Assembly (NCBI RefSeq): GCF_004135385.1 | Contig: NZ_CP035493.1 | Span: forward strand, 930,001 to 994,000 | Reading direction: 5' to 3' | DNA from: Xylanimonas protaetiae | GTDB lineage: Bacteria > Actinomycetota > Actinomycetes > Actinomycetales > Cellulomonadaceae | DNA: 64,000 nucleotides | Shown here: positions 45,129 to 54,710 of the stretch, one piece after another | Numbering within the stretch: the first letter of the stretch is position 1 | How the letters are laid out: every line of letters begins with the position of its first letter | Made by a program: the position numbers and the translations under genes | Notes under the pieces: model-generated | Told to the model about the DNA's origin: nothing | Database searches by the model: none | What the model saw: the letters and a program-made list of their open reading frames with translations, nothing else

Positions 45129-47273
45129 CTATCGGTCCGCTTCGTCCCTGTGGGCCATCGCCGCCAGCATCGCGTTGTACTCCTGGAGCTCGACGTCGCC
45201 GTCACGTTCCGCCTTGCGGTCACGGCGGCGGGCCTCGCGCTCGTCCGACCGCGTCCACATCACCGCGACGGCGATCGCCAGCACCAGGGTGGGCAGCTCG
45301 CCGATGCCCCAGGCGATGTCGCCGCCGCGCTGCTGGTCCTGGATCGCCGTGAAACCCCACGGGCGGCCCATGTTGCCGAACCAGTCGGCGGCCAGCAGCG
45401 TCGTCTGGCTCATGAGGGCCACGCCGAAGAACGCGTGGAACGCCATCGTGGCGAACAGCAGCACCAGCCGCATCGGGTAGCTGGGCCGGCTCGGCCCGGG
45501 GTCGACGCCCACGAGCGCGTTCGCGAACAGGTACCCCGCGAGCGTGAAGTGCACGACCATCCACACGTGCCCCACGTGGCTGCGCAGCGACCAGTCGAAC
45601 AGCGGGGTGTAGTAGAAGATCAGCATCCCCGCGACGAACACGACGGCCGCGACGACCGGGTTCGCGACCACGCGCCCCCACCGCGAGTGCACGAACCCGA
45701 GCACCCACTCGCGCGGCCCCCGCGACCCGTCGCGGCGGCCCGGCACGGCCCGCAGCAGCAGCGTGACCGGCGCCCCGAGCGCCAGCAGCATCGGCACCAG
45801 CAGCGCCAGCACCATGTGCGCCACCATGTGCGCGGAGAACAGCACCTCGCCGTAGACCGCCGGCCCGCCGTTGGTCACCCAGCCGACGACGCCGACGCCG
45901 AGGCACCACGAGACCGTCCGCCCCACGGGCCACCGGTCGCCGCGCCGGGCGAGGCGCCGCACCCACATCAGGTAGACGACGACGCCGGCCGCGCACGCGA
46001 ACGCGAAGAGCGGGTCGAGCCGCCACTCGGTGATCCAGCGGGCCCCGGCGAGCTCGGGCGGCAGCGGCGAGCCGGTGAGCTGGAAGGCGGGGCTCGTGTC
46101 GAGGGGCGTGTCGGGCGTCGGCGGCGCGGAGGCCGCAAGCCCGACGGCCACGCCCATGACGGCGCCCATGACGAGCAGCTCGCCGGCCGCGAGGCGGACG
46201 AAGGCGCGCACGGCGGACGACGACGTGGCGAGCCTTCCGGCGGGAGCCGGCTCGCCTGCCGGGACCCGTCCGGCGCGCGTGCGCGCCCCGTCGACGAGGC
46301 CGGCCCGCGCGTGCGCCCGGTCGACGAGGCCGCGCACCACCCGGCGGCGGTGCGCCAGCCCCAGGGCCCCGAGCCCGGCGAGCAGCACCGCCTTGACGAC
46401 CAGCAGCCAGCCGTACCGCGTCCCGACGAGGTCCGACGGCGACCCGAGCCGCACCCACGCGCTCACGACGCCCGAGAACCCGACGGCGACGAGGCACCAC
46501 GAGGCGACGACCGAGAACCGCGGCACGGCGACCGTCCACAGGTCGCGCTCCGCCGTCGGCGCGCGGCGCGCGGCGAGCACGAGCACGGCGATCGCGCCGA
46601 GCCCGCCCACCCACAGGGCCGCGCCCACGAGGTGCAGGTACATCGCTCCGATCGCGAGCGCGTGCCCGCCGGCGCTCGCCGCGTGGCCCGTCGACGACTG
46701 GTACGCCAGGGCCGCGAGCGGCAGCACGCACGCCCAGATCGCCCCGACGGCGCCGCGCACCACCAGCGCGACCACCGACGTCACGGCGGCCAGCCCCACG
46801 ATGACGAGCGAGGTGCGGCCCAGCTCGATCTCGGTGAGGTACTGCCCCAGCCCGGCGCCGAACCCGGGGTCGTCGATGCGCGTGCCGACCACGTCGGCGT
46901 ACTGGAGGACGAGGCCGAGCACCCCCGCGAGCGCCCACGCCCCGGCGGCGGCCCCGGCCGTGGTGAGCGCGGTGCGCTGCGCGCGCCCGGGCCCGACGAA
47001 CGCGGCCGCGGTGACGAGCGCCCCGAGCGTGAGCGCCGCGGCGAGGTTGCCGAGCGTCTGGGCGAGCGGCAGCCCCCACCGCACGAGGACGCCAGGGTCC
47101 GCGAACGCGCCCGGCGCGAACGCCCGCGTGTACGTGCCGGCGGCCAGCGCGGCGGCCAGCGCCACGACGACGGCCGCCGGGGCCGCGGCCACCTGCCACC
47201 AGGGCCGGGCGGCGGCTGTCGTGAGGGCGACGTCGTCGGGCGTGGCGACGTCGGGGAGGGAACGCGCGGTCAC
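45129..47273 (-). CDS. CopD-CtaG fusion: copper resistance / cytochrome c oxidase assembly membrane protein
   Basis: 714 residues. The N-terminal half is a CopD/YcnJ-like copper-import-related membrane domain (PDPGVLVRWGLP-type start, HLVGAALWVGGLGAI, VVSAWVRLGSPSDL). The C-terminal half is CtaG (HMVAHMVLALLVPMLLALGAP, HVWMVVHFTLAGYLFANALV). About 13-16 helices. CtaG proteins help deliver copper to cytochrome oxidase; the fusion to CopD is frequent in actinobacteria. GTG start with TACCCT ending 6 nt before it. An alternative copper role is possible. Confidence 0.92.
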   Translation of the reverse strand: MTARSLPDVATPDDVALTTAAARPWWQVAAAPAAVVVALAAALAAGTYTRAFAPGAFADPGVLVRWGLPLAQTLGNLAAALTLGALVTAAAFVGPGRAQRTALTTAGAAAGAWALAGVLGLVLQYADVVGTRIDDPGFGAGLGQYLTEIELGRTSLVIVGLAAVTSVVALVVRGAVGAIWACVLPLAALAYQSSTGHAASAGGHALAIGAMYLHLVGAALWVGGLGAIAVLVLAARRAPTAERDLWTVAVPRFSVVASWCLVAVGFSGVVSAWVRLGSPSDLVGTRYGWLLVVKAVLLAGLGALGLAHRRRVVRGLVDRAHARAGLVDGARTRAGRVPAGEPAPAGRLATSSSAVRAFVRLAAGELLVMGAVMGVAVGLAASAPPTPDTPLDTSPAFQLTGSPLPPELAGARWITEWRLDPLFAFACAAGVVVYLMWVRRLARRGDRWPVGRTVSWCLGVGVVGWVTNGGPAVYGEVLFSAHMVAHMVLALLVPMLLALGAPVTLLLRAVPGRRDGSRGPREWVLGFVHSRWGRVVANPVVAAVVFVAGMLIFYYTPLFDWSLRSHVGHVWMVVHFTLAGYLFANALVGVDPGPSRPSYPMRLVLLFATMAFHAFFGVALMSQTTLLAADWFGNMGRPWGFTAIQDQQRGGDIAWGIGELPTLVLAIAVAVMWTRSDEREARRRDRKAERDGDVELQEYNAMLAAMAHRDEADR

Positions 47274-47332
47274 CTGCCCAGGGTAGGCGCGCCGCGGAGC
47301 CGCTCCGGACGCCGTCGCTCCGCCATCCGCCG

Positions 47333-47393
47333 TTTCGATGTAGTACCTCGTTGCGCGAACGCGGCCAGAACGCAACGGGGTACTACATCGAAA
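47333..47393 (-). terminator. Inverted repeat at the end of the oxoacid dehydrogenase operon
   Basis: TTTCGATGTAGTACCTCGTT... (47333-47355) pairs with 47371-47393, 22 of 23 bases complementary, around a 15-nt loop. It lies 9 bp past the E2 stop. Confidence 0.75.
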
Positions 47394-47401
47394 GGGAGGG
47401 G

Positions 47402-48994
47402 TCAGCCCCAGACGAGGCCGCGGGCCGGGTCCTCCAGGACCCGGGCGACGTCCGAGAGGAACCGGGCGCCGAGCTCGCCGTCCACCAGGCGGTGGTCGAA
47501 GCTCAGCGACAGGTTGGTCACCCAGCGCGGCTTGATCTTGCCGTGGTGCACCCACGGCGTCTGCCGGATGGCGCCGAAGGCGAGGATCCCCGCCTCGCCC
47601 GGGTTGAGGATCGGCGTGCCGGTGTCGATGCCGAAGACGCCCACGTTGGTGATCGTGAAGGTGCCGTCGGACATGTCCGCGGGGGTGGTGCGGCCGGCGC
47701 GCGCGGTGGCCGTGAGGTCGGCGATCGCACGGGCGAGGTGGAGCAGGTCGAGACGGTGGGCGTCCTTGATGTTCGGGACCACGAGGCCTCGCGGGGTCGC
47801 GGCGGCGATCCCGAGGTTCACGTAGTGCTTGTAGACGATCTCCTGCGCGGCGTCGTCCCAGCTCGCGTTGATCTCCGGGTGCCGGTGCACGGCCAGGAGC
47901 ACCGCCTTGGCAGCGATGAGGAGCGGCGTGACGCGCACGCCCGCGAAGTCGCGGTCCTCCTTGAGGTTCGCGACGAGCTTCATCGTCCTGGTGACGTCGA
48001 CCGTGTGGAAGACGGTGACGTGCGGCGCGGTGAACGCGCTCGCGACCATCGCCTCGGCCGTGCGCTTGCGCACCGACTTCACGGGCACGCGCGTGCGGCG
48101 GCCGTCCGACGAGACGGAGCCCGAGGCGAGCCACGGCCGGTCGTCGTCCGGGTACGTGGCCAGGACCTGCGGCCTGGCCGCCTCCGTGTGGGCGACCACG
48201 TCCTCGCGCGTGACGATGCCGCCCGGGCCCGTGGGGGTCACCGTGGCGAGGTCGACGCCAAGCTCCTTGGCGAGCTTGCGCACCGGCGGCTTGGCAAGCA
48301 CGCGGCCGTGCGCGGCGGCGCCGTTGCCGTTGACGGCGGGCACCGAGATGGTCCCCCGGTCCGGCCCGACGTGCTGCTCGTCGACGGCCGCCGGCGTCGT
48401 CGGCCCGACGACGGAGGGTGCGGGCGGGCGGGGGGACGTCGCGGCGGGGGCGGCGACAGGTGCGGGCGCGGCCGGGCGGGCGGGCGCCTGCGGGCGCGCC
48501 ACCGGAGCGAGCGCGCGCGCGGCCGCGGCAGCGGCGGCCGAAGCCGCCGGACCGGCGGCTGGGGCGACCGGCGCGCCGGCCGGTGCAGCGACCCCAGCCC
48601 CGCGGCGACGACGCCGGCCCGCCGCCCCCGGTTCGGCCGTGCCGTACCCGACGAGCACCGACCCGGAGCCCCCGGGGTCGGCCGCGGGCTGCGCGGACGG
48701 CGTCCCGGGAGCCGCCGGGGCCGCCGGGGCCGCCGGCTCCGCGGGCGCGAACGCCTCCGACGACACCTCGATGATCGGCGTCCCGACGTCGACCGTGTCG
48801 CCCTCGCCCGCGAGCAGCGCCGTCACGGTCCCGGCCCACGGGGAGGGCAGCTCGACGAGGGACTTGGCGGTCTCGATCTCGACGAGGACCTGGTTGACGG
48901 CCACGACGTCGCCGACGGCGACCTTCCACTCGACGATCTCGGCCTCGGTCAGGCCCTCACCGACGTCGGGCAGGGGGAACCTCTGGATGGACAC
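47402..48994 (-). CDS. bkdC: 2-oxoacid dehydrogenase E2 (dihydrolipoamide acyltransferase), branched-chain type
   Basis: 530 residues. An N-terminal lipoyl domain ([11 protein letters not shown], lysine lipoylated), a long Pro/Ala linker, an E3-binding domain ([17 protein letters not shown]), and a C-terminal catalytic domain with the family motif FDHRLVDG. It transfers acyl groups to CoA. GTG start with an AAAGGA site. Third gene of the operon after the E1 genes, 14 nt downstream of E1 beta. Confidence 0.93.
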   Translation of the reverse strand: MSIQRFPLPDVGEGLTEAEIVEWKVAVGDVVAVNQVLVEIETAKSLVELPSPWAGTVTALLAGEGDTVDVGTPIIEVSSEAFAPAEPAAPAAPAAPGTPSAQPAADPGGSGSVLVGYGTAEPGAAGRRRRRGAGVAAPAGAPVAPAAGPAASAAAAAAARALAPVARPQAPARPAAPAPVAAPAATSPRPPAPSVVGPTTPAAVDEQHVGPDRGTISVPAVNGNGAAAHGRVLAKPPVRKLAKELGVDLATVTPTGPGGIVTREDVVAHTEAARPQVLATYPDDDRPWLASGSVSSDGRRTRVPVKSVRKRTAEAMVASAFTAPHVTVFHTVDVTRTMKLVANLKEDRDFAGVRVTPLLIAAKAVLLAVHRHPEINASWDDAAQEIVYKHYVNLGIAAATPRGLVVPNIKDAHRLDLLHLARAIADLTATARAGRTTPADMSDGTFTITNVGVFGIDTGTPILNPGEAGILAFGAIRQTPWVHHGKIKPRWVTNLSLSFDHRLVDGELGARFLSDVARVLEDPARGLVWG

Positions 48995-49008
48995 GAGTGC
49001 TCGTCCTT

Positions 49009-50034
49009 TCAGTACGCCAGCGAGCGGTCGACGGCGTCGAGGACGCGGTCCACGGAGGGCAGGTAGTGGTGCTCGAGCTTGGCGACCGGGTACGGGGCGT
49101 GGAAGCCACCGACGCGGATGACGGGCGCCTCCAGGTGGTGGAACGCCTCCTCCGTCACACGGGACGCGACCTCGGCGCCGATGCCGTGGACGGTCGGGGC
49201 CTCGTGCACGACGACGCAGCGGCCGGTCTTGCGCACCGAGGCGACGACGGCGGGGATGTCGAGCGGGGAGATCGCGCGCAGGTCGACGACCTCGGCCGAC
49301 GTGCCCTCGGCGGCGAGCGCGTCCGCGGCCTGGAGCGCCGTCTGCACGCTCGGGCCGTACGCGACGAGCGTCACGTCGTCGCCGGTGCGGGCGACGCGCG
49401 CGGTGTCGAGGATCCCGGGCGCGGGCGGTGCGTCGAGGTCGACCTCGCCCTTGGACCAGTAGCGGCCCTTGGGCTCGAAGAAGATGACGGGGTCGGGGGA
49501 CGCGACCGCGGCGCGGATCATGTCGTACGCGTCCTGCAGCGTCGACGGCGAGACCACGCGCAGGCCGGCGGTGTGCGCGAACAGCACCTCGGGGCTCTCG
49601 GAGTGGTGCTCGACGGCGCCGATGCCGCCGCCGAACGGGATGCGGATGACGACGGGCACGGTGACGCGACCGCGCGAGCGGTAGTGCATCTTCGAGAGCT
49701 GCGTGGTGATCTGGTCGAACGCCGGGAACACGAACCCGTCGAACTGGATCTCGCAGACCGGCCGGTAGCCGCGCAGCGCGAGGCCGATGGCCGAGCCGAC
49801 GATGCCCGACTCGGCGAGCGGGGAGTCGACGACGCGGTCCTCGCCGAACTCGGCCTGGAGGCCGTCGGTCACGCGGAACACGCCGCCGAGCCTGCCGACG
49901 TCCTCGCCCATGACGAGCGTCTTGGGGTCGTCGGCGAGCACGGAGCGCAGGCCGAGGGTGATGGCCTTGGCGAACGTGATCGTCTGCCTGCCGGTCACGG
50001 CCGGGGTGCTGGTGCGTACTGCGGTCGCGGTCAT
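49009..50034 (-). CDS. bkdB: 2-oxoacid dehydrogenase E1 beta subunit
   Basis: 341 residues of the transketolase-like fold: [47 protein letters not shown] and VEHHSESPE. With E1 alpha it decarboxylates branched-chain 2-oxoacids using thiamine diphosphate. ATG overlaps the E1 alpha stop (ATGA). Confidence 0.95.
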   Translation of the reverse strand: MTATAVRTSTPAVTGRQTITFAKAITLGLRSVLADDPKTLVMGEDVGRLGGVFRVTDGLQAEFGEDRVVDSPLAESGIVGSAIGLALRGYRPVCEIQFDGFVFPAFDQITTQLSKMHYRSRGRVTVPVVIRIPFGGGIGAVEHHSESPEVLFAHTAGLRVVSPSTLQDAYDMIRAAVASPDPVIFFEPKGRYWSKGEVDLDAPPAPGILDTARVARTGDDVTLVAYGPSVQTALQAADALAAEGTSAEVVDLRAISPLDIPAVVASVRKTGRCVVVHEAPTVHGIGAEVASRVTEEAFHHLEAPVIRVGGFHAPYPVAKLEHHYLPSVDRVLDAVDRSLAY

Positions 50035-51158
50035 CGCGCTGCCTCCGTCTCGGTCTCGTACTCGGCCTGCCACGCGGCCTCGTCGGCGACGGTCGCGTGG
50101 GGGGTGGCGTAGACGTGCTCGAACATCGCCGACGTGGGCGGGGCGCCGAGCTCGCGCGTCTCGACGCGGATGCGCTCGGCGAGGGCCTCGGCGTCGGCCT
50201 CGACGCCGTCCCACCAGGCCTGGTCCCACGCCCCGGTCGCCTTGAGGTGCGCCTCGAGGCGGTCAAGCGGGTCGCGGCGGCGCCAGCGCTCCTCCTCCTC
50301 GCGGTCGCGGTAGCGCGTCGGGTCGTCCGACGTCGTGTGCGCGCCCATGCGGTAGGTGAACGCCTCGACGAGGGTGGGGCCGCCGCCGGAGTGCGCGCGC
50401 TCGAGCGCCTCGAGCGTGACGGCGTAGCAGGCGAGGACGTCGTTGCCGTCGACGCGCACGCTGGGGATGCCGTAGCCGAGGCCGCGGTGCGCGAGCGGCA
50501 CCTTGGCCTGCCGCGTCGTCGGCTCGGAGATGGCCCACTGGTTGTTCTGCAGGAAGAACACGACGGGCGCGTCGTTGACCGCGGCGAACACCATGGCCTC
50601 GTGGACGTCGCCCTGCGACGTGGTCCCGTCACCGAAGTAGGCGACGACGGCGGTGTCGCGCGTGGGGTCGCCGGTGCCGACCAGGCCGTCGCGCTGGACG
50701 CCCATCGCGTACCCGGTGGCGTGCAGCACCTGCGAACCGAGCACCAGTGCGTAGAGGTGCGCGTTGTGGTCGGCCGGGTCCCAGCCGCCGTGGTCCTCGC
50801 CGCGGAAGAGGCGCAGGCGGTCGACCGGGTCGACGCCGCGGACGTGCAGCACGCCGTGCTCGCGGTAGGAGGGGAAGACGTAGTCCTGCGGGGCCAGCGC
50901 GTACGCGGAGCCGACCTGGGCCGCCTCCTGGCCGCGGGCCTGCGCGAAGAGCGCGAGCTCGCCCTGGCGCTGGAGAGCCGTGGACTCGTCGTCGAAGCGG
51001 CGGGTGAGCATCATGTCGCGGTACATGGCTCGCAGGTGGTCGGGCTGGAGGTGGGCGACCCGCTCGCGGTAGGCCGCGTTCTGATCTGTCTCCACTCGCA
51101 CGCCGGCGGGGTCGAGCAGCTGGACAAGCCCCTGCTCGCCGGTTGCCTGGTCGCTCAC
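50031..51158 (-). CDS. bkdA: 2-oxoacid dehydrogenase E1 alpha subunit
   Basis: 375 residues. Thiamine-diphosphate motif [22 protein letters not shown], and the phosphorylation-loop region [16 protein letters not shown]. The GTG at 51158 is selected because AAGGAG precedes it by 8 nt. Operon order bkdA-bkdB-bkdC; the E3 and the regulator are not in the window. The complex feeds branched-chain acyl-CoA primers to fatty-acid synthesis or carries out valine, leucine and isoleucine breakdown. Confidence 0.94.
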   Translation of the reverse strand: MSDQATGEQGLVQLLDPAGVRVETDQNAAYRERVAHLQPDHLRAMYRDMMLTRRFDDESTALQRQGELALFAQARGQEAAQVGSAYALAPQDYVFPSYREHGVLHVRGVDPVDRLRLFRGEDHGGWDPADHNAHLYALVLGSQVLHATGYAMGVQRDGLVGTGDPTRDTAVVAYFGDGTTSQGDVHEAMVFAAVNDAPVVFFLQNNQWAISEPTTRQAKVPLAHRGLGYGIPSVRVDGNDVLACYAVTLEALERAHSGGGPTLVEAFTYRMGAHTTSDDPTRYRDREEEERWRRRDPLDRLEAHLKATGAWDQAWWDGVEADAEALAERIRVETRELGAPPTSAMFEHVYATPHATVADEAAWQAEYETETEAAR

Positions 51159-51175
51159 GCGGTCTCCTTCTGCCG

Positions 51176-51210
51176 AACCTACGGTTTCGTAGCCTACGCA
51201 AGCGTAGGTT
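51176..51210 (-). promoter_or_regulatory. Repeated operator half-sites upstream of bkdA
   Basis: AACCTACG (51176-51183) pairs with CGTAGGTT (51203-51210), and an inner CCTACG (51193-51198) pairs with the same CGTAGG, forming overlapping dyads. This resembles a binding site array for a Lrp- or GntR-type regulator responsive to amino acids, although no such gene is here. Confidence 0.55.
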
Positions 51211-51284
51211 AGCGAAGCCCGACAGCGATGCCCCAGGGAACCCCACAATCCGGGGCTGCTGGTTGGAGGGATCCCACAACGACG

Positions 51285-51315
51285 GAGGCCCCGCACCGAT
51301 GCGGCGCGGGGCCTC
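51285..51315 (-). terminator. Hairpin after the aminotransferase gene
   Basis: GAGGCCCCGC pairs with GCGGGGCCTC around an 11-nt loop, 10 bp past the stop at 51325. Confidence 0.75.
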
Positions 51316-51324
51316 GCGACAGGC

Positions 51325-52437
51325 TCAGAGCCAGGTGGCGGCGACCTCGAGGAACGCGTCGTTCGCCTCGACCTCGCCGATGCTCACGCGCAGCCCGTCG
51401 CCCGCGAACGGGCGGACCAGCACCCCGGCGCGGCGCGCCTGCGCGGCGCACTCCATGGTCCGCTCCCCCAGCGGGAACCAGACGAAGTTGGCCTGCGAGT
51501 CGGGCAGGTCCCAGCCCTGCTCGCGCAGCGCGGCCTGGACCCGCGCGCGCTCGGCGACGAGCGCGTCCACGCGCTCCATGAGCTCGGCCTGCGCGGTGGG
51601 CTCGAGCGAGGCGAGCGCGGCCTGCTGAGCCACGTGCGAGACGCCGAAGGGCGTCGACACGGCCCGGATCCCGGCCGCCAGGCGCGGCGCGGCGATGGCG
51701 TACCCGACGCGCAGCCCGGCCAGGCCGTACGCCTTGGACAGCGTGCGCAGCAGCACCACGTTGTCGTGACGGGCGAGCAGCGCGACGGCGTCAGGCACCG
51801 CGGCGTCGCGCACGAACTCCAGGTACGCCTCGTCGATCACGACCATGACGTCCTGCGGCACCGCGGCGAGGAGCTCGTCGAGCTCGTCGGCGTGCACCAC
51901 GGGGCCCGTCGGGTTGTTCGGGGTGCACACGAGGATCACGCGCGTGCGGTCGGTGACCGCGGCCGCCATGGCCGGCAGGTCGAGCCGCCCGTCAGCACCG
52001 AGCGGCACCGTGACCGAGCGGCCGCCCGCCACGGACACCGCGATGGGGTACGCCTCGAACGACCGCCACGGGAACACCACCTCGTCGCCGGCGTCGACGA
52101 CGGCGTTCAGCAGGTGCGCGAGCACCGCGACGGACCCGTTGCCCACGACGACCTGCTCCGGGTCGACGCCCACGAAGGCCGCGAGCGCCTCGACGAGCTC
52201 GGTGGCGTACATGTCGGGGTAGCGGTTCGTCTCCGCCGCGGCCCTCGCGATGGCCTCGACCACCGAGGGCAGCGGAGCGTAGGGGTTCTCGTTCGACGAG
52301 AGCTTCCACAGCTGCTCGCCGGACGTCGGGCGTGCCCCGGGGACGTACGGAGGCAGTGCCTCGACGGCCGGGCGCAGCGGGACGTGCGCGGGGGTGTCAG
52401 AAGTGCGGTCGGGGCCTGTCTCCACGGCGCTCAGCAT
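51325..52437 (-). CDS. hisC: Histidinol-phosphate/aromatic aminotransferase-like protein
   Basis: 370 residues, fold-type I PLP enzyme. SSNENPYAPLP, VCTPNNPTGPV, VVIDEAYLEF and the lysine motif TLSKAYGLAGLRVGY are all present. In actinobacteria this group splits into HisC (histidine) and Pat (phenylalanine) types, and the sequence alone does not decide. Positioned just upstream of the branched-chain dehydrogenase operon on the same strand. No Shine-Dalgarno is evident; it starts 14 bp from the divergent holin-like gene. Confidence 0.88.
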   Translation of the reverse strand: MLSAVETGPDRTSDTPAHVPLRPAVEALPPYVPGARPTSGEQLWKLSSNENPYAPLPSVVEAIARAAAETNRYPDMYATELVEALAAFVGVDPEQVVVGNGSVAVLAHLLNAVVDAGDEVVFPWRSFEAYPIAVSVAGGRSVTVPLGADGRLDLPAMAAAVTDRTRVILVCTPNNPTGPVVHADELDELLAAVPQDVMVVIDEAYLEFVRDAAVPDAVALLARHDNVVLLRTLSKAYGLAGLRVGYAIAAPRLAAGIRAVSTPFGVSHVAQQAALASLEPTAQAELMERVDALVAERARVQAALREQGWDLPDSQANFVWFPLGERTMECAAQARRAGVLVRPFAGDGLRVSIGEVEANDAFLEVAATWL

Positions 52438-52451
52438 GCCACGATGCAGGT

Positions 52452-52859
52452 ATGTACTTCGTCGTGCGCGTCCTGGTGACGGCCCTCGCCCTGTGGCTGA
52501 CGAGCCTCGTCATCCCGAACAACGTCGACATCGTCGACGACGGCACGAAGGGCGGCACGCTCGTCGCGGTGCTCGTCGTGGCGCTGATCTTCAACCTCGT
52601 CCACGCCGTGATCAAGCCGATCATCAAGGTGCTGTCCATCCCGCTGTACCTGCTGACGCTGGGGCTGTTCTCGCTGGTGGTCAACGCGGCGCTCCTCGGG
52701 ATCGTCACGTGGATCACCGACCAGGGCTGGTTCGGCGACCAGCCCTGGGGCCTCGACGTCGACGGCGGCTTCTGGTGGTACGTGCTCGCCGCGCTGATCA
52801 TCGCCGTCTTCCAGGTCATCCTGAGCCGCCTCGCGCCGAAGAAGGCGCGGCGCCGCTGA
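52452..52859 (+). CDS. Holin-4/YvlD-type membrane protein
   Basis: 135 residues, four helices (RVLVTALALWLTSLVIP; LVAVLVVALIFNLVHAVI; KVLSIPLYLLTLGLFSLVVN). Matches the phage-holin-4 superfamily, which in most bacteria is a chromosomal membrane protein and not a phage holin. CACGAT ends 6 nt before the ATG. Its last 44 bp overlap the tail of the convergent hydrolase. Confidence 0.8.
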   Translation: MYFVVRVLVTALALWLTSLVIPNNVDIVDDGTKGGTLVAVLVVALIFNLVHAVIKPIIKVLSIPLYLLTLGLFSLVVNAALLGIVTWITDQGWFGDQPWGLDVDGGFWWYVLAALIIAVFQVILSRLAPKKARRR

Positions 52860-54286
52860 GCGGCGCCACGGTCCCGAGGGTGCCGGCGTCGCCGAGGCCT
52901 CGGACCTCCGGGAGGCTCGGCACGCTCGGGACGAGCGACTCGGTCCCGAGCGCCGGCCCCGGGGCGATCACCGGCAGCCGGGGTCCTCGCAGGGCCGGTG
53001 GCGGCCCGGTCGCCACGCGCGTCGCCGCGTAGAACTGCGTGCTCGCCGTCGTCCCGGTCAGGAACGGTTCGATCTCGTCGACGACGGCGCGCAGCTGCAC
53101 GTTGTCGCTCGCGAGCCCCGCGTCCAGCGTGCGCCGGTAGCCGTCGAGGGCTGTGCGTGGCGAAGGGGGCACCGTCCGCGAGCGCACGGTCCCGGGGGTC
53201 CGAGGACGCGTCCACGCGCCGCACGACGGTGACGCGGTGCTCGCCGCGCGGGTTGCCGTCGGCGAGCCGGCCGTCCAGCTGCGGCACGATGTCGTCGGAG
53301 TGCTCGAGGTGGAGCACGGGGACGCCGTCCGGCGTCCGGAAGCCCGCGATCGGCGAGCCCGCCGTGACGACGCCCGCGACCCGGTGGTTCCGGCGGAACG
53401 CCGGCGACTCGGCGAGCGCTGCCGCGGTGATCCCGCCGAGGCTGTGCCCGACGAGCACGACCGCCTCGTCCGGCCGGGCGCCCGCCGCGGCCAGCGCGGC
53501 CTCGACGGCCACCGTGGTCTCGGCGGTGTGCTCGGCGATGATCCTGACGTCCGTCGACCCGTCGAACGGGTGTGACGCGGACAGGAGCGCCTTCGTCCCG
53601 GGGATCAGGACGACCCAGCTCACGGAGCCGTCCGCGTGCTCCACGCGTTCGACGGCGAGCGTGCCTGGCGGGAGGCCCTCGTCGTCGGTGTCGGAGAGCC
53701 TCGTGAGCCTGGCGAGCGCCTCGCCGACCGTTCCCGTCGGCGTCGTGCCCCAGGAGCCGCCCAGCTCAGGCCACACCTCCTGCACGCGCACGTCGGTCTG
53801 CGGCAGCCAGCGGCGCACGAGGTCGGCGAGCGCGACCGTCGCCTGGCGCACGAGCAGCGCGCCGACCTCCTCGACACCGCGCTCGACGAGCGACTCGCTC
53901 TCCTCGTACAGCCCTGCGGCGCGCAGCAGGCGGCCGGACATCCACGCGCAGTCGTCGGCGCGGGCGCCGAGCCGTCGTGCAAGCTCTCGCGCGTCGGACG
54001 CGAGCGCCCGGGCGCCCGCACCAGCCCCACCGGCACCCGCCCTACCGGCACCGGACGCACCGCTGTCCGCCGCGGGCAGGGAGACGCCGACCTGGCCCAG
54101 GGCGACGCCCGTCCCCCACGCGGCCCCTTCGAGGCGCTGCGCGGCCGTCGTGACCTGGAACGACGCGGCCCGCATCCGGTCGGCGGCGCGACTCACCTGC
54201 CCGGCTGCCGCCCGGACGTCCTTGGCGTCGACGCGGGACAACGACCGCCCGCCCAGCACCACGACGGTGTCGGCGGGATCCGTCAT
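52816..54286 (-). pseudogene. Alpha/beta hydrolase with N-terminal helical domain, frameshifted
   Basis: An ATG overlapping the stop of the small upstream gene starts a frame with about 190 residues of helical WXG/ESX-like sequence, then an alpha/beta-hydrolase domain with GHSLGGITAAALAE as nucleophile elbow. Near 53148-53153 the frame breaks: the continuation (DGYRRTLDAGLASDN onward) is one frame over and ends at 52816. The 1471-bp total is exactly one base longer than 490 codons, and a run of three C's lies at the site. Most likely a one-base insertion or an assembly error; an intact gene would encode about 489 residues. Confidence 0.7.
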
Positions 54287-54519
54287 CGTCCGGGCTCCAG
54301 CGCCCATGCCGCACGCCGCAGCGCGGCCCCGGTGCCGTCGTCGCGGTGCACGCTCACGACCACCTCCTCGAGCCGGGCGCGGAACGCGTCCCCGGCGCGC
54401 GAGTCCCACGCCAGCACGCCGGCTCGCCGCAGCGCGTCGAGCGCGTCGCCGACGGCGTCGTGCGCCACCCCGAGCTCCGCCGCCGCGCCCGGCCCGCTGC
54501 TCCATCCACCAGTCGCCAC
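54283..54519 (-). CDS. Small WXG-like helical protein
   Basis: 78 residues, helical, with the motif LAWDSRAGDAFRARLEEV reminiscent of WXG100-like secreted partners in actinobacteria. GTG start at 54519 behind a GAGAGGGGGC site is preferred over GTG at 54546. It overlaps the hydrolase start by 4 bp, so the pair forms an operon. A type VII secretion link is only suggested; no ESX genes are present. Confidence 0.55.
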   Translation of the reverse strand: MATGGWSSGPGAAAELGVAHDAVGDALDALRRAGVLAWDSRAGDAFRARLEEVVVSVHRDDGTGAALRRAAWALEPGR

Positions 54520-54583
54520 CGACCCGCCCCCTCTCGACTCCCGCACCGACCCGCAGGACGCTAGGTGGCTGGTCGGGAGCGGC

Positions 54584-54613
54584 GTCGTCCACGCCGCACA
54601 GCCTGTGGACGAC
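54584..54613. repeat. DnaA-box-like inverted pair upstream of purB
   Basis: GTCGTCCAC (54584-54592) and GTGGACGAC (54605-54613) are exact complements with 12 bp between. Either a regulator site or an isolated DnaA-box-like pair. Confidence 0.4.
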
Positions 54614-54710
54614 CACGCGACCGGGACGCCTGGGGACGACGCCCCCGCGACGCCGTCCGCCGTGCCGACCGCCTCGGAGCGGCCGCAGCCGCCGTGGGAG
54701 AATGCGGCTC

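Noticed and set aside
52452-52859. Prophage, because of the holin-4-like gene
   Set aside because: This family is mostly chromosomal membrane proteins, and no phage structural, lysis or integrase genes are nearby.
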